Below are positions 7,178 through 8,048 of a stretch of 8,048 bases of DNA, in pieces. The notes below the pieces were generated by a model. The model had not been told where the DNA came from. It saw only the letters and a program-made list of their open reading frames with translations, and made no database searches. This DNA is from Bacilli bacterium. GTDB lineage: Bacteria > Bacillota_I > Bacilli_A > Izemoplasmatales > Hujiaoplasmataceae. Each line of letters begins with the position of its first letter. Positions within the stretch are counted from its first letter, which is position 1. A program made the translations under genes and the position numbers. The DNA is taken from positions 1 through 8,048 of the forward strand of contig JAGYMP010000316.1 of the NCBI GenBank assembly GCA_018400565.1, read 5' to 3'.

Positions 7178-7924
7178 ATGACCTTTATTTTCATGATTAC
7201 GTTAACATATCTATTTGCGATTTTTCTTTTGGTGCTGCGCGTCAAAGTGTCGCATCGTTCCATCCGTATGTTCAAAACAATCGGTTTGGCATTTTTTGCA
7301 TATGACACGTATTTGCTGATAAGCGGGACGTATGATGTGGATGTCATCACGGCGGTATTCGCCTATGTTCCCCTCGTTTATATCATGATTATGCTTTACA
7401 TCAACGAACTGGCGGGTTGCGTTAAAAAGATCCGTCCCAAACGACGCAAAAAAATTGGCCGGGAACGCATTGACTACGAACTGGCCGATAAGCTGCTCAA
7501 AGCCGTTGACTTCTTGTCCAACAAGAAGATCGGAGCGTTGATCACGATTGAAAGGAATATGAGTCTTTCCCAGTATTGTTCAAAAGCTTTTCCTGTGAAG
7601 GCACCGGTTTCCAGTGAACTTTTAGGATCCATATTCATGCCGAACAGTCCGCTTCACGACGGGGCGGTCATCATCCGCGACAACCAGATTCTCTGTGCAA
7701 AAGCCTATTATCCGTCGACGGAGAGAACCGATCTGCCGATGCACTACGGCACGCGCCACCGGGCCGCGATCGGCATCAGCGAACAATGCGATGCGCTGAC
7801 GTTGCTTGTGAGCGAAGAAACCGGCAACATCAGTGTGACGATCAACCGGCAAATGGATTACAATGTCTCAAAAGAGACGCTGGATCTTTATTTCGAGAAA
7901 TATTTACGTGAATCAAACAATTGA
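7178..7924 (+). CDS. cdaA: Membrane-bound diadenylate cyclase CdaA
   Basis: Condenses two ATP molecules into the second messenger c-di-AMP, which in Gram-positive bacteria governs potassium and osmolyte uptake; the catalytic domain faces the cytoplasm. The 248-aa protein has three N-terminal membrane segments (about 3-22, 32-50 and 57-75), a strongly basic linker KKIRPKRRKK (83-92), and a DAC (DisA_N) domain from about 100 to 240. Both signature motifs are intact: DGA at 161-163 and RHR at 193-195, with the conserved SEETG at 212-216. It is somewhat shorter than B. subtilis CdaA (about 270 aa), and the FQPELRR-like sequence usual after TM3 is replaced by YINELAG (74-80). ATG 7178 is chosen because GGGAGG (7165-7170) lies 7 nt upstream; ATG 7163 and ATG 7172 overlap or abut that site. 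It has its own promoter and terminator. The usual partner genes cdaR and glmM are not seen within the window. Confidence 0.95.
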   Translation: MTFIFMITLTYLFAIFLLVLRVKVSHRSIRMFKTIGLAFFAYDTYLLISGTYDVDVITAVFAYVPLVYIMIMLYINELAGCVKKIRPKRRKKIGRERIDYELADKLLKAVDFLSNKKIGALITIERNMSLSQYCSKAFPVKAPVSSELLGSIFMPNSPLHDGAVIIRDNQILCAKAYYPSTERTDLPMHYGTRHRAAIGISEQCDALTLLVSEETGNISVTINRQMDYNVSKETLDLYFEKYLRESNN

Positions 7925-7941
7925 AGGTGTTTGATACTTTT

Positions 7942-7991
7942 AACCTCCCGATGCCCACAAGACCAGGTGGGATGAAGGAGGTTTTTTTTTT
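7942..7991 (+). terminator. Rho-independent terminator after cdaA
   Basis: The outer stem AACCTCC (7942-7948) pairs with GGAGGTT (7977-7983). After a small internal loop, an inner stem ATgCCCAC pairs with GTGGGAT, closing an AAGACCAG loop. A run of ten T (7982-7991) follows directly. It begins 17 nt after the cdaA stop codon and should end most cdaA transcripts. Confidence 0.9.
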
Positions 7992-8032
7992 GTGTTTGCC
8001 ACAGTCCGCATATAGTAATTTTTGTGACGCTG

Positions 8033-8041
8033 TGATATAAT
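8033..8041 (+). promoter_or_regulatory. Extended -10 promoter reading off the right edge
   Basis: TGATATAAT (TG 8033-8034, TATAAT 8036-8041) is identical to the extended -10 element of the yfhO operon. No convincing -35 is seen near 8013-8018. It sits about 40 nt after the cdaA terminator and should drive a gene that starts outside the window. The rest of 7992-8048 shows nothing else. Confidence 0.55.
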
Positions 8042-8048
8042 TTGATTG

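Noticed and set aside
7942..7991. Structured RNA or riboswitch linked to c-di-AMP
   Set aside because: It is one hairpin with a U-tract, far shorter than the ydaO/yuaA class and placed after the gene; an ordinary terminator explains it.
7990..8040. Sixteen-codon frame starting at TTG after the cdaA terminator, 8 nt behind AAGGAGG
   Set aside because: The AAGGAGG is the 3' arm of the terminator stem and the frame crosses the U-tract and the next promoter; coincidence is the simpler reading.
1..8048. Mycoplasma-type code with TGA read as tryptophan
   Set aside because: TGA properly ends the GtrA gene and cdaA, no gene has internal TGA, and tryptophan is written TGG.

Overview
The window looks like a chromosomal segment of a low-to-moderate-GC Gram-positive-type bacterium (Bacillota, or a relative near the Mollicutes). 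The grounds are AAGGAGG-type ribosome binding sites, sigma-A-type promoters with extended -10 boxes, a YfhO-type membrane protein and a CdaA-type diadenylate cyclase. TGA ends two genes and tryptophan is written TGG, so the code is the standard bacterial one and not the Mycoplasma code. Nothing here fixes the genus. I see no rRNA, tRNA, CRISPR array, insertion sequence or phage gene.

Left part (1-2144): the 3' portion of a tRNA-dihydrouridine synthase gene (+) runs off the left edge. It converges with hflX (-), a complete gene for a ribosome-associated GTPase. A perfect 30-nt palindrome between the two stop codons serves as a terminator, probably for both genes. hflX and the next locus diverge from a 121-bp intergenic region that holds back-to-back promoters.

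Centre (2266-7127, +): a compact three-gene operon with a 1-nt gap and then an 8-nt overlap. It encodes a large YfhO-family GT-C-like membrane protein (1024 aa), a CsbB/GtrB-type family 2 glycosyltransferase (308 aa) and a GtrA-family membrane protein (288 aa). Together these are the three parts of a lipid-carrier glycosylation pathway: the GT2 enzyme loads a sugar onto undecaprenyl phosphate, the GtrA protein helps flip it, and the GT-C protein transfers the sugar to an extracytoplasmic acceptor. In Bacillus, Listeria and Staphylococcus such systems decorate teichoic acids; the acceptor here is unknown. The most notable feature is the GtrA protein, which is double length and appears to be a tandem duplication whose second half has diverged.

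Right part (7128-8048): cdaA (+), a membrane diadenylate cyclase making c-di-AMP, with its own extended -10 promoter and a strong rho-independent terminator. A further extended -10 promoter lies at the very right edge, reading into a gene outside the window. The usual cdaA-cdaR-glmM arrangement is not visible up to the edge.

The gene families are well known. The points worth a second look are the tandem GtrA protein, the three-part glycosylation operon with an enlarged acidic YfhO protein, the apparently stand-alone cdaA, a 20-bp perfect palindrome inside the GT2 gene, and the very short predicted leader of hflX.
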